This document shows positions 1 through 7,054 of a stretch of 11,383 nucleotides of DNA, piece by piece (position 1 is the stretch's first letter; each line of letters starts with the position of its first letter). The notes below the pieces were generated by a model. It ran no database searches and was not told where the DNA came from. It was given only the letters and a program-made list of their open reading frames with translations. This DNA comes from JBOGWY01 sp050694015 (lineage in GTDB: Bacteria; Actinomycetota; CADDZG01; WHSQ01). The position numbers and the translations under genes were made by a program. The stretch spans positions 1 through 11,383 of the forward strand of contig JBOGWY010000363.1 in the NCBI GenBank assembly GCA_050694015.1. The letters are read 5' to 3'.

Positions 1-614
1 ACACCGACCTCGTCGGTCCCCGCGAACCGAGCCACCGCCATCAAGCGGATCAAGACGTCGGTGTGCTCGCCCCAGATGAAACGCTCGTCGTAACCGCCGA
101 TAGAACGCATCAGCTCGGTCGGGACCACGTAAGAATTCAGGAACACACGCAGCGGTACGCGCTCGAGCAGCAGCCCCAGCGACGACGGCCGTTCCGGAGC
201 GCCGAGCTTCGGGGCATGCCGAGTCACCTCGGCCTCCTCGACGGACGGGCGGATCGCGCTCACGACGACGAGATCGCCGGGCGCCGGATCGCGTTCGAGG
301 ATCGCACGCTGCGCCTTCCATTTGCCGGGCAGCCACTGGTCGTCGTCGTCCAGTGTTGCCCAGTACGTCGCCCTCGCGAGGGCGAGGCCCTGGTTGCGTC
401 CCGCGGGGGCCCCACGCGAAGGGTCGTTGCGGTGCAGGACGACGCGTTCGTCGGCACCGCAGATCTCGACGATCCGATCGCGGTTGTCGGGATCGGACCC
501 GTCGTCGATCACGACCACCTGCACGTCGTCGTCCTGGTCGAGAACACTCCGCAACGCCCGCGCGAGCAGCACAGGACGGTTCTTCGTAGGGATCGTCACC
601 GAGATCAAAGCCAT
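1..614 (-). CDS. Family 2 glycosyltransferase (GT-A fold), 3' end outside window
   Basis: The reading frame runs off the left edge, leaving about 204 N-terminal codons. The protein opens with MALISVTIPTKNRP, the usual first beta strand of GT2 enzymes. The nucleotide-binding DDGS follows at residues 37-40 and a metal-binding acidic run LDDDDQW at about 88-94 (the DxD region). These mark a GT-A, nucleotide-sugar-dependent transferase; the catalytic base region and C-terminus lie outside. The likely role is adding a sugar to a lipid-linked glycan at the cytoplasmic face of the membrane; donor and acceptor cannot be told. The start is the first ATG before the conserved strand, with a weak GGTGG-type ribosome site just upstream. 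It is divergent from the flippase fusion with only 29 bp between start codons. Assignment to GT2 is firm; substrate is unknown. Confidence 0.9.
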   Translation of the reverse strand, partial: MALISVTIPTKNRPVLLARALRSVLDQDDDVQVVVIDDGSDPDNRDRIVEICGADERVVLHRNDPSRGAPAGRNQGLALARATYWATLDDDDQWLPGKWKAQRAILERDPAPGDLVVVSAIRPSVEEAEVTRHAPKLGAPERPSSLGLLLERVPLRVFLNSYVVPTELMRSIGGYDERFIWGEHTDVLIRLMAVARFAGTDEVG

Positions 615-643
615 ATGCCACCACCATAGCCAGAAGGGGAACC
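615..643. promoter_or_regulatory. 29-bp divergent gap holding only ribosome-binding sites
   Basis: This is the whole space between the divergent start codons of the GT2 gene (minus) and the flippase-sulfotransferase gene (plus). On the plus strand it carries AAGGGGA (634-640), a good Shine-Dalgarno site 3 nt before the ATG at 644. On the minus strand it carries a GGTGG stretch before the ATG at 614. It is too short for two -35/-10 promoters, so promoters for both genes should overlap the 5' coding sequence of the opposite gene. I see no clear promoter. Confidence 0.4.
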
Positions 644-3166
644 ATGATCGAAGAGCAGCACACAGCTACACAACAGCCGGCAGCGAGTACAGCGTTCGTG
701 CGCGTGACGCGCGGCGCCCTCGCGTTCCTCTCGGGATCCGGGATGGGGCTGGTCGCCGGACTGGTGATGACGATCCTGCTGACCCGCACGCTGGGTCTGA
801 ATGGCTACGGCCTTCTGTCGGTCGCACTGGCGGTCACGACGTTGATCCAGACGGCGACGACCCTCGGCCTTCCCGGTGGGACGTCGCGGATGCTGGCGCT
901 CGCCCGGGGCAAGGATGACGAGGAGGGCGTCGCCCGGACCTTCAACGCCAGCCTGCTGGTCGGGCTCATCTCGGGAACGGTCGGCGTGGCCGCGATCTTC
1001 CTGCTGAGCAGCACCGGGCTGATGGACAGGATCGCGGTCTCGACGCTGCTGTTGATCACGTCTCCGATACTGGTCTCGGCCGGCATCCGCTCGTCGCTCT
1101 ACGGCACCCTCCGCGCGTACCAGGACGTCAAGGCGCTCTTCGCCGTGTCGCTGGTCGTGCCCCTCTTCGACGTGATCGTGATCGGCGCGCTCGTGCTCCT
1201 CGGCGTCGATGAGATCGGGTGGTACGCCGGCGCGCTGGTCGGCGCGGCCTACCTCGAGGTGGGGCTGCTCGCCTACTTCGTGCGCAAGAAGAGGCGGTTC
1301 GGATCGATCTTCCACACGCGCTGGACCGACGCGAAGTCACTGTTGTCGTTCTCGCTTCCGTTCATCCTCGTCCAGTTCATGTTCCTGGTCGTTCACCAGT
1401 CCGACATCGTCCTTCTCGGTGCGTTCCACGAGGCCGCCGTCGTTGGCCTGTACGCGCCCGTGATGCGTCTCGGTCAAACCGTCGAGAAACTGCTGTCGGC
1501 GTTCCCGCTGCTGTACATGCCGATCGCTACGGCGTACTTCGCCCGCAACCGGATCGGCGAGATCCACGATCTTTATCTGACCGTCACCAAATGGGCCTAC
1601 GCGCTCGGCTTCGCCGTTCTCCTTGCGCTGTTCGTCACGCCGGGCGTCGTCCTGCCGCTGTTGTTCGGCGGTGCCTACGAGTCGATGGTCGCCGAATCGC
1701 GCGTGCTCGCGATCGGATACTGGGCCGCACTGCTCACCGGACTCAACGGCGTCACGCTCGGTGCGCTCGGACTGCAGAAGAAGGCCGCGGTGGCCGCTTT
1801 CGCCGGGATCGTTCTGAACATCGCCGTAGCGGTGTTCTTGATCCCGCGCTTCGCCGCACTCGGCGCGGCGTGGAGCAACACGATCGCTTACCTGTTCGCC
1901 AACGGTGCCTTCAGCTACATCCTGTACCGGGCGAGCGGCATCTCACCGTTCCGTAAGGACACCACCGCGCTCTACCTGTATTCGTTCGTGGTCGCCGGGG
2001 TAGGGGTGGCCGCGCTCGCGCTGTTCGATGTCTCGTCGACCATCGCGGGTCTGGTTCTCCTGGCCGTGGTGATCGTGGCGTGGCTCGGGGGAGCCGCGTT
2101 CGGCAAGCCGTTCAAGATGGAATGGGCAGAGATGAAGAGGGTCTTCACATCGAGCAAGAAGAACCGTACCGACGGCGACGAGAAGGCCGGGCGTGAGCGA
2201 CGTGCACCGTTCCCGATCTTCGTGGGGCGTGGGCGCTCCGGAACGACGTTGTTCCGAGCGATCTTCGATGCGCATCCGGCCGTAGCCGTTCCTCCGGAGT
2301 CACCGTTCCTCGTATCGCTCGCGCACAGACGCTTCTATTTCGAGAAGCGTGGCGTGTTCGACACCGACTGCTTCCTCGCCGAGCTCATAGCGCATCCCCG
2401 CTTCGAGCTGTGGAAGATGAGCGAAGCCGAGGTCCGCGACGCGATCGTCGCCGCGGCTCCGAGGACCTACGCGGACGCGATCCGCGCGCTCTACGGGCAC
2501 TACGCCGCCAGAGATGGCAAGACGATCTACGGCGACAAAAGCCCGCGCACCACGGGTGCGATACCGATGCTCGCGGACCTGTTCCCGGAGGCACGTTTCA
2601 TCCACATCATCCGTGACGGACGTGACGTAGCGCTGTCACATTTCGACGTGGACTTCGGCCCCGACAACGTCATGCATGCGGCGCTCGACTGGCGCCGTGA
2701 GGTGGGGCGCTGTCATGCCGACGGCAGCAGGCTGGATGCCGGTCGTTACGTCGAGGTGCGCTACGAGGACCTCATCGATCGTCCCGAGGAGACGGTGCGC
2801 GGCCTGTGCACGTTCATCGGGATCGAATTCGAGTCCTCGATGCTGCGCTACTTCGAGCGTGCCGACTCGGTGATCGGAAGCACGCCGACCCCGGACGCGC
2901 ACACCAACCTGCGCTCTGCCCCCAAGAAGGTACGGGACTGGCGCGAAACGATGGACGAAGAGACCGCTGCGCTGTTCGAGCTCTTCGCCGGGTCGCTGCT
3001 GACGGAGCTCGGTTACGAAGTCACGTCCCCGCCTCTGACGGTAAGTGCGCGGATCTCCGCGCGCCTCAAGCAAACTGCCATCGTTGCAACTCGCCGCGTC
3101 CACCGGATGCGCAACCGCGAGCTCGGCAAGCGTGTCCTCCACCGACTCGGACTGACAGGGAGCTGA
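644..3166 (+). CDS. Wzx-type polysaccharide flippase fused to a PAPS-dependent sulfotransferase
   Basis: One uninterrupted 840-residue frame holds two proteins. Residues about 22-487 form roughly 12-14 hydrophobic helices with the layout of oligosaccharide flippases of the MOP superfamily, including an early TRTLGLNGYGLLS stretch (48-60) and short basic loops such as RKKRR (214-218). A charged, hydrophilic linker (about 490-522) follows. Residues about 523-795 are a sulfotransferase. The 5'-phosphosulfate loop GRGRSGTT is at 528-535. The 3'-phosphate site IIRDGRDVALS has R657 and S665 at the family's typical 8-residue spacing. A basic tail (801-830) ends the protein. The flippase should move lipid-linked glycan across the membrane; the sulfotransferase should act in the cytoplasm, so sulfation may be tied to export. 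The start has AAGGGGA just upstream. It heads an operon with the two hydrolases. Both domain calls are firm; the fusion could be an assembly artefact, but no frame break is seen. Confidence 0.88.
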   Translation: MIEEQHTATQQPAASTAFVRVTRGALAFLSGSGMGLVAGLVMTILLTRTLGLNGYGLLSVALAVTTLIQTATTLGLPGGTSRMLALARGKDDEEGVARTFNASLLVGLISGTVGVAAIFLLSSTGLMDRIAVSTLLLITSPILVSAGIRSSLYGTLRAYQDVKALFAVSLVVPLFDVIVIGALVLLGVDEIGWYAGALVGAAYLEVGLLAYFVRKKRRFGSIFHTRWTDAKSLLSFSLPFILVQFMFLVVHQSDIVLLGAFHEAAVVGLYAPVMRLGQTVEKLLSAFPLLYMPIATAYFARNRIGEIHDLYLTVTKWAYALGFAVLLALFVTPGVVLPLLFGGAYESMVAESRVLAIGYWAALLTGLNGVTLGALGLQKKAAVAAFAGIVLNIAVAVFLIPRFAALGAAWSNTIAYLFANGAFSYILYRASGISPFRKDTTALYLYSFVVAGVGVAALALFDVSSTIAGLVLLAVVIVAWLGGAAFGKPFKMEWAEMKRVFTSSKKNRTDGDEKAGRERRAPFPIFVGRGRSGTTLFRAIFDAHPAVAVPPESPFLVSLAHRRFYFEKRGVFDTDCFLAELIAHPRFELWKMSEAEVRDAIVAAAPRTYADAIRALYGHYAARDGKTIYGDKSPRTTGAIPMLADLFPEARFIHIIRDGRDVALSHFDVDFGPDNVMHAALDWRREVGRCHADGSRLDAGRYVEVRYEDLIDRPEETVRGLCTFIGIEFESSMLRYFERADSVIGSTPTPDAHTNLRSAPKKVRDWRETMDEETAALFELFAGSLLTELGYEVTSPPLTVSARISARLKQTAIVATRRVHRMRNRELGKRVLHRLGLTGS

Positions 3167-3174
3167 TACCAGAC

Positions 3175-4065
3175 ATGTCTTCACAGAAAGCGGTCCGCGC
3201 GGCGCGCGACGGCAGTTACCACGACGTGATCGAGTTCGTCGGTGAGCCCGGCGCGCAGATGTTGACCACGACGCATCTGCCGGTAGGCACTCCCGTCGCC
3301 GGCCTCGTCGTGTGTTCGTCGCTGCGCGCCGAGTTCGAGACGAACTACCGGCGCGAGATCCTCTTGGGCCGGACCCTTGCCGCCGCGGGCATCGCGGTAC
3401 GTCGCTTCCAGTACCTAGGCACAGGGAACTCCGATGGTGAGACGCGGGCGGTGACCTTCGATCAGATGGTGGCCGACGCCGAAAGGGCAACGGGAGCCTT
3501 CCTCGAGAGCACCGGCCTAGAGCGCATCGCGTTCATGGGGACGCGCCTCGGCGGCACGATCGCAGCGGCGGCGGCGGCGTCGCGCGACGGCGCTCCCGTC
3601 GTGCTGTGGGAACCGGTCGTCGAGGTTGTCAGGTACTACCGGCAGATCTTCCGCGCTCGCAAGATGTGGGTACTCGGAGGCTCCGACGAGATCCAGACCG
3701 AAACCGCCACGGCCGAATTCGAACGCACCGGGTTCCTCGATATCGTCGGCTATCCGATCGACAGGAACCTGTACGACAGCGCGATCGGCCACGACGTCGC
3801 CGGTGAGCTGACCGGGGCACGGCGCGTGCTCGTCGTGCAGATGGGCGGGCGTCACGGACTCAAGCGTGAGTACGCGGCGCTCGGTGCCGCCAAGGAGAGC
3901 GAGGGCTACATCGTGACGAGCGAGGTCGTCGACGAGGACGAGTCGTGGTGGTTGGAGCATCCCGGCGAGCGCCAAGAGAAGCGGACGATGAACTCGTCGC
4001 CGGCGATCGACGCGACCGTGACGTGGCTGAAGAGCTGGGCATCCGGTGCGGAGGTGGCGGCATGA
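3175..4065 (+). CDS. Alpha/beta-hydrolase-like protein, exosortase A-associated hydrolase 2 type (Arg elbow), copy 1
   Basis: This is a 296-residue alpha/beta-hydrolase-fold protein. The strand-turn RFQYLGTGNSDGE (about 77-89) is typical of the fold. The nucleophile elbow reads MGTRLGG (121-127), with Arg124 where Ser or Cys would sit. Downstream, LWEPVVEVVRYYRQIFR (144-160), DIVGYPIDRNLYDSA (189-203) and DESWWLEHPGE (255-265) recall, from memory, the WEPV..., GY...L and FW...E stretches of exosortase A system-associated hydrolase 2, which also has Arg at the elbow. No clear catalytic His follows, so it may not be a hydrolase. The role of this family is unknown; it belongs to exopolysaccharide loci. 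The ATG at 3175 lies 8 bp after the flippase fusion stop, with GGGAG (3158-3162) at a long spacing. An upstream in-frame ATG at 2806 is rejected because it lies inside the preceding gene. Its stop overlaps the next start as ATGA. Confidence 0.8.
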   Translation: MSSQKAVRAARDGSYHDVIEFVGEPGAQMLTTTHLPVGTPVAGLVVCSSLRAEFETNYRREILLGRTLAAAGIAVRRFQYLGTGNSDGETRAVTFDQMVADAERATGAFLESTGLERIAFMGTRLGGTIAAAAAASRDGAPVVLWEPVVEVVRYYRQIFRARKMWVLGGSDEIQTETATAEFERTGFLDIVGYPIDRNLYDSAIGHDVAGELTGARRVLVVQMGGRHGLKREYAALGAAKESEGYIVTSEVVDEDESWWLEHPGERQEKRTMNSSPAIDATVTWLKSWASGAEVAA

Positions 4066-4973
4066 CGGTGATCACCGCCGCGAACGAACGCCCGCTGTTC
4101 TTCTCGAGTGGCGACGAGATGTCGTTCGGCATCATCACCGAGCCGGAGGCTCCGCGCGGCATCGCGGTGATCTCCCTCGCCGGTGCCGTGCACGTACCCT
4201 CGGCGAACCGCAACCGCATCTGGGTGCGCCTGAATCGCACCCTCGCGGCCGACGGCTTCCATGCGCTGCGCTTCGAGTACGCGGGGACCGGCGAGAGCAG
4301 CGGGCCGGGAACACCGTTTGAGCGCGACAAGCCGCGCACCAACGACCTCCTCGGGGCGGTCGCGTTCCTGCGCGAACAGGGCCTCGACCGGTTCGTGCTC
4401 GTCGGAACGTGCTTCGGTGCGCTGACCGCACTCCTGACGGCACCCCAGATCGAAGGCGTCGAGAAGATCGTGCTGCTGTCGCCTCTGATCCTCGATTCGA
4501 AGTCGTACGCGCAGCTCGCGACCGAGACGAGCGTCACGAGCTACGTTCGCAAGGCCCTGCGGCCCCGAACGATCACGGGCGCGTTCCGCTCGGCATCGCG
4601 CGCGAGCTACAAGAAGATCGCACGGGCGAAGATCGAGGCCCTGCGCGACGGTGGCGAAACGACACCTGACGGTCTGGCACCGCTGCCGGTGAGCCCCCGC
4701 GTGATGGCGGCGATCAGATCACTCGTCGACCGCGGGACTCCCACGACGATCGCGTTCGGCAGCGAAGACGCGCACTACGAAGACTGGCGACGTGCGACAC
4801 GCGGCCGCCTGGGGAGGTTGATCGAGAGCGCCGACAACATCGACGTCGTCGTCCTGCCTGGGTATCTACACAGCTTCCCGCAACTGTCCGTGCAGGACGA
4901 GGTCGTGGATCTCGTGAGTACCCGCGTCACCTACGCGTTCGGCGGTGCGCCGAGCCTCAGCACGTCTTCGTAG
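4062..4973 (+). CDS. Alpha/beta-hydrolase, exosortase A-associated hydrolase 1 type (Cys elbow), copy 1
   Basis: This 303-residue alpha/beta hydrolase has RFEYAGTGESSG (70-81) before the nucleophile elbow VGTCFGA (114-120), where Cys117 replaces the usual Ser. A plausible acid lies in GSEDAHYEDW (233-242; D236 or D241), and the His is H270 in LPGYLHSF (265-272). A Cys-His-Asp triad is therefore possible, as in Cys-type hydrolases or acyltransferases. From memory, exosortase A-associated hydrolase 1 proteins also carry Cys at the elbow. The region 160-193 is basic (YVRKALRPR, SYKKIARAK), like the cap of that family. It starts inside the stop of the Arg-type partner (ATGA) with GGAGG (4050-4054) 7 nt upstream, so the two are translationally coupled and probably made in equal amounts. 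The 3' end overlaps the oppositely oriented GT4 gene by 43 bp. The fold is firm; the reaction is unknown, perhaps acyl removal or transfer on a glycan. Confidence 0.8.
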   Translation: MTVITAANERPLFFSSGDEMSFGIITEPEAPRGIAVISLAGAVHVPSANRNRIWVRLNRTLAADGFHALRFEYAGTGESSGPGTPFERDKPRTNDLLGAVAFLREQGLDRFVLVGTCFGALTALLTAPQIEGVEKIVLLSPLILDSKSYAQLATETSVTSYVRKALRPRTITGAFRSASRASYKKIARAKIEALRDGGETTPDGLAPLPVSPRVMAAIRSLVDRGTPTTIAFGSEDAHYEDWRRATRGRLGRLIESADNIDVVVLPGYLHSFPQLSVQDEVVDLVSTRVTYAFGGAPSLSTSS

Positions 4974-6064
4974 ACGCTGAGATAGCGCGAGGCGACGGGA
5001 TCGATCGCGAACTCGCTTCGAGTCCGGTCGCGCGCCGCGGCTCCCAGAGCGGCCCGCCGCGGCGGATCGTTCACGAGGTCTGTCAGCGCGTCGCCGAGTG
5101 CATCGGCGTCGCCCGGCTCGACGAGCACCCCTGTCACGCCGTCGGCGACGATCTCGGGGATACCGATCAGCGCATAGGAGACGACCGGTAGCCCGAGTAA
5201 CCCGGCCTCGATGAGGTTGGCCGGCATGCCCTCGGTGCGCGAGGACGACAACATGACGTCGCTCGCGCCGAGGATGTCGGCGATGTCGCGACGAGAGCCG
5301 AGCAGCACTACTTTGTCCACCTTTCGGTTTGGCAGGCTTCGACGGGCCTCTTCAACCTGGGGCCGAAGGGGTCCGTCGCCTGCCATCACCAGCACCACCC
5401 GTTCGTCGCCGGCCATCACGCGGCCGGCGACGCGCACGGCCGCGACGGGATCCTTCTCCCACGTGAAGGCGCCGAGGTAGAGCACCACCACGGCGTCGCC
5501 GGCGATGCCCAACTCGCTCCGCACCGCGGCGCGGTCCCTCAAGGGACGGAGCCGTTCCGGATCGACCGCGTTGGGGATCGTCACGACCCGTTGCGGCGAC
5601 AAGCGGAACATCTCGATCGTCTCCCGGCGCACCGAGTCCGCGACCGCGATCACCCGTGTCGCGGCGCGCAACTGCGCGGCGAACAGAAGGCGCCGCGGGC
5701 CTCTCATGAGCGCCCGTCCGACGGACGATCCGATCCGCCGGTAGACGACCGGCGGAGACGACATCGACGCCAGGTACTTGAGCGCTTCGCCGCCGTGTGC
5801 CTGCACGACGTCGGGTTGTACATCGTGCAGGCGCCTGCGCAGCGCGCGCCGCATGACGAGGTCGAACTTGGCGGCGTCGTGGTCCCGGGTGTCCGAGCGC
5901 AACACGACAACCTCGACGTCGAGATCGAGCGTGTGGGGGTCCGGTCCGTGAAGGAGAGCGACGGATTGCTGCACGCCGCTGCGAGCCAACGAACGGATCA
6001 GATCGGAGGCGAACACCTCCGCCCCACGACGAGCACCGCTCGCCATCACATGCAGCACCTTCAC
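4931..6064 (-). CDS. Family 4 glycosyltransferase (GT-B fold)
   Basis: This 377-residue retaining GT4 enzyme opens with MKVLHVMASGARRGAEVF (1-18), the N-terminal strand and glycine-rich acceptor loop of the family. It continues with a hinge VTIPNAVDPERL (161-172), donor-domain LYLGAFTWEKDP (195-206), VMAGDGPL (226-233), and the E-x7-E signature TEGMPANLIEAGLLGLPVV (277-295; E278 and E286). It should transfer a sugar from a nucleotide donor onto a membrane-linked glycan intermediate in the cytoplasm; the sugar is not predictable. I chose the GTG at 6064 because it opens the conserved strand and has AAGGGG 7 nt upstream. A longer in-frame start at 6166 would run over the start of the divergent gene and adds 34 unconserved residues. 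It is the only minus-strand gene between two plus-strand operons. Its 3' end overlaps the preceding hydrolase by 43 bp. Confidence 0.92.
   Translation of the reverse strand: MKVLHVMASGARRGAEVFASDLIRSLARSGVQQSVALLHGPDPHTLDLDVEVVVLRSDTRDHDAAKFDLVMRRALRRRLHDVQPDVVQAHGGEALKYLASMSSPPVVYRRIGSSVGRALMRGPRRLLFAAQLRAATRVIAVADSVRRETIEMFRLSPQRVVTIPNAVDPERLRPLRDRAAVRSELGIAGDAVVVLYLGAFTWEKDPVAAVRVAGRVMAGDERVVLVMAGDGPLRPQVEEARRSLPNRKVDKVVLLGSRRDIADILGASDVMLSSSRTEGMPANLIEAGLLGLPVVSYALIGIPEIVADGVTGVLVEPGDADALGDALTDLVNDPPRRAALGAAARDRTRSEFAIDPVASRYLSVYEDVLRLGAPPNA
4956..4981. terminator. Hairpin at the tail-to-tail gene junction, possible two-way terminator
   Basis: CTCAG (4956-4960) and CTGAG (4977-4981) enclose CGTCT (4963-4967) and AGACG (4972-4976) around a TCGT loop, giving 10 base pairs with a 2-nt bulge. 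The stop codon of the Cys-type hydrolase (4971-4973) lies in it. A second perfect 5-bp hairpin, CGGCG-GTG-CGCCG, is just upstream at 4940-4952. Neither is followed by a T run, so classical intrinsic termination is doubtful. The placement where two opposite genes overlap makes a terminator or transcript-end barrier plausible. Confidence 0.35.
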
Positions 6065-6115
6065 CCTTGCACCCCTTGTCTCTTCAAGCAGTCGATCATA
6101 AGGAGGTAGAAGTAG
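6065..6115. promoter_or_regulatory. 51-bp divergent gap with two ribosome sites and a minus-strand -10-like hexamer
   Basis: This gap separates the GT4 start (minus, GTG at 6064) from the second hydrolase operon (plus, ATG at 6116). The plus strand carries a consensus AAGGAGGT (6100-6107) 8 nt before the ATG, the strongest ribosome site in the window together with that at 7038. The minus strand carries AAGGGG (6077-6072) 7 nt before the GTG, and TATGAT (6100-6095), a perfect -10-like hexamer for the GT4 gene, though I find no good -35 at the right distance. For the plus strand, TTGCAC (6067-6072) resembles a -35 but has no matching -10. The ribosome sites are solid; the promoter is a guess. 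Confidence 0.35.
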
Positions 6116-7054
6116 ATGGCTGTAGACCACGCGCTTCTCGAAGCGCACAGCTCTTTCGTCGACCACTCGCTCGGGATCCGCGAGACGTTCGTATCGCTGG
6201 AGGTCGGTGGTGGCCGCACCGTCGGTGTCCTGTCCGAACCGCTCGAGAACCGGCGCGATACCGGATGGTTGCTATGCCACTCGTTCGGCGTCGAGTACGT
6301 CACGCTGCTCCTCACGGAGGTCGCCATCGCGCGCCGCACGGCTGCGGCCGGGTTCCCCGTGCTCCGTTTCGCATGCCAGGGCTACGGCGACAGCTCCGAC
6401 ATCAACGCGCACCCGTCGCCGTCGACCCACCTGCGCGACACCCAAGACGCGCTCGAGGAGATGCGACGTATCACCGGCCTCACCGACATCGGCACGGTCG
6501 GTGCTCGTTTCGGCGGCACCGTTGCCGCACTGATCGCCGATCGCAACGACCTGGAGCGCACGATCCTGATCGCGCCGGAGGTGAGCGGGAAAGCGTTCGC
6601 GAAGGAACTCTTGCGTAGTGCGGTGTTCCACGACATCGCCGGTCCGGGAGACGCTCAGGAGGTCTCGATGGACGAACTCCGCGCCGAGCTGGCGAGCGTC
6701 GGCGAGGTCAACATCAAGGGCTTCACCCTCACCGGGGCGATGGTCGACGAGCTGAATGGGATCGATCTCGCAACGGACACCGAGCGTTTCCACGGTGACG
6801 CGTTGATCCTCCAGATATCTCGGACCGACAGGCCGCAGCGTTCGCTCACCAAACTCAACGAACGGCTCACCGCGGTGGGCGCGACGAGCTCGATCGACGT
6901 CGTCACCGACCGTCTCGCGTCACACTTCGGCAACCAGCACGTCGGGTGGATATCGAGCGACGTGATCGGCGATCAACTCTCGGACCTGATCGACCGTGTC
7001 GTGACCGACGCGGTGACCTGGGCGGTCGCCGCGGCAGAAGGAGGTAACCGATGA
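6116..7054 (+). CDS. Alpha/beta-hydrolase-like protein, exosortase A-associated hydrolase 2 type (Arg elbow), copy 2
   Basis: This 312-residue paralogue of the gene at 3175 has RFACQGYGDSSD (84-95), then the elbow VGARFGG (128-134) with Arg131 in the nucleophile position. The later stretch VNIKGFTLTGAMVDELNGIDL (198-218) lines up with the GYPIDRNLYDSAIGHD stretch of copy 1. HFGNQHVGW (270-278) takes the place of the WW motif. A His (H270) and Asp (D238) exist but the nucleophile does not, so hydrolysis by the usual route is unlikely; a structural or regulatory partner role is possible. The start is very well supported by AAGGAGGT 8 nt upstream. It opens the second plus-strand operon, and its stop overlaps the start of the Cys-type partner as ATGA, repeating the arrangement at 4062. 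Copy 1 and copy 2 are clearly diverged, so the duplication is not recent. Confidence 0.78.
   Translation: MAVDHALLEAHSSFVDHSLGIRETFVSLEVGGGRTVGVLSEPLENRRDTGWLLCHSFGVEYVTLLLTEVAIARRTAAAGFPVLRFACQGYGDSSDINAHPSPSTHLRDTQDALEEMRRITGLTDIGTVGARFGGTVAALIADRNDLERTILIAPEVSGKAFAKELLRSAVFHDIAGPGDAQEVSMDELRAELASVGEVNIKGFTLTGAMVDELNGIDLATDTERFHGDALILQISRTDRPQRSLTKLNERLTAVGATSSIDVVTDRLASHFGNQHVGWISSDVIGDQLSDLIDRVVTDAVTWAVAAAEGGNR

Noticed and set aside
63..629. Plus-strand open frame opposite the GT2 gene
   Set aside because: Low-complexity charged product without motifs; the minus-strand frame has the clear GT2 signatures DDGS and DDDD.
605..1315. Long minus-strand open frame opposite the flippase domain
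   Set aside because: The predicted protein is a mix of Arg, Glu, His, Asp and Gln with no motif, typical of the antisense of a hydrophobic GC-rich gene; the plus-strand flippase explains the region.
1219..1956. Second plus-strand frame within the flippase region
   Set aside because: Arg-rich product in a shifted frame of a well-supported gene; no domain recognised.
2806..3174. Upstream extension of the first Arg-type hydrolase
   Set aside because: It would lie almost wholly inside the sulfotransferase domain in another frame and adds no conserved residues; ATG 3175 fits the operon spacing.
2636..3490. Minus-strand frame opposite the sulfotransferase domain and first hydrolase
   Set aside because: Arg/Ser-rich antisense product that crosses a real gene boundary; no motif.
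6065..6166. Longer start for the GT4 gene at 6166
   Set aside because: It adds 34 unconserved residues and overlaps the well-supported start at 6116; GTG 6064 has its own ribosome site and opens the conserved strand.
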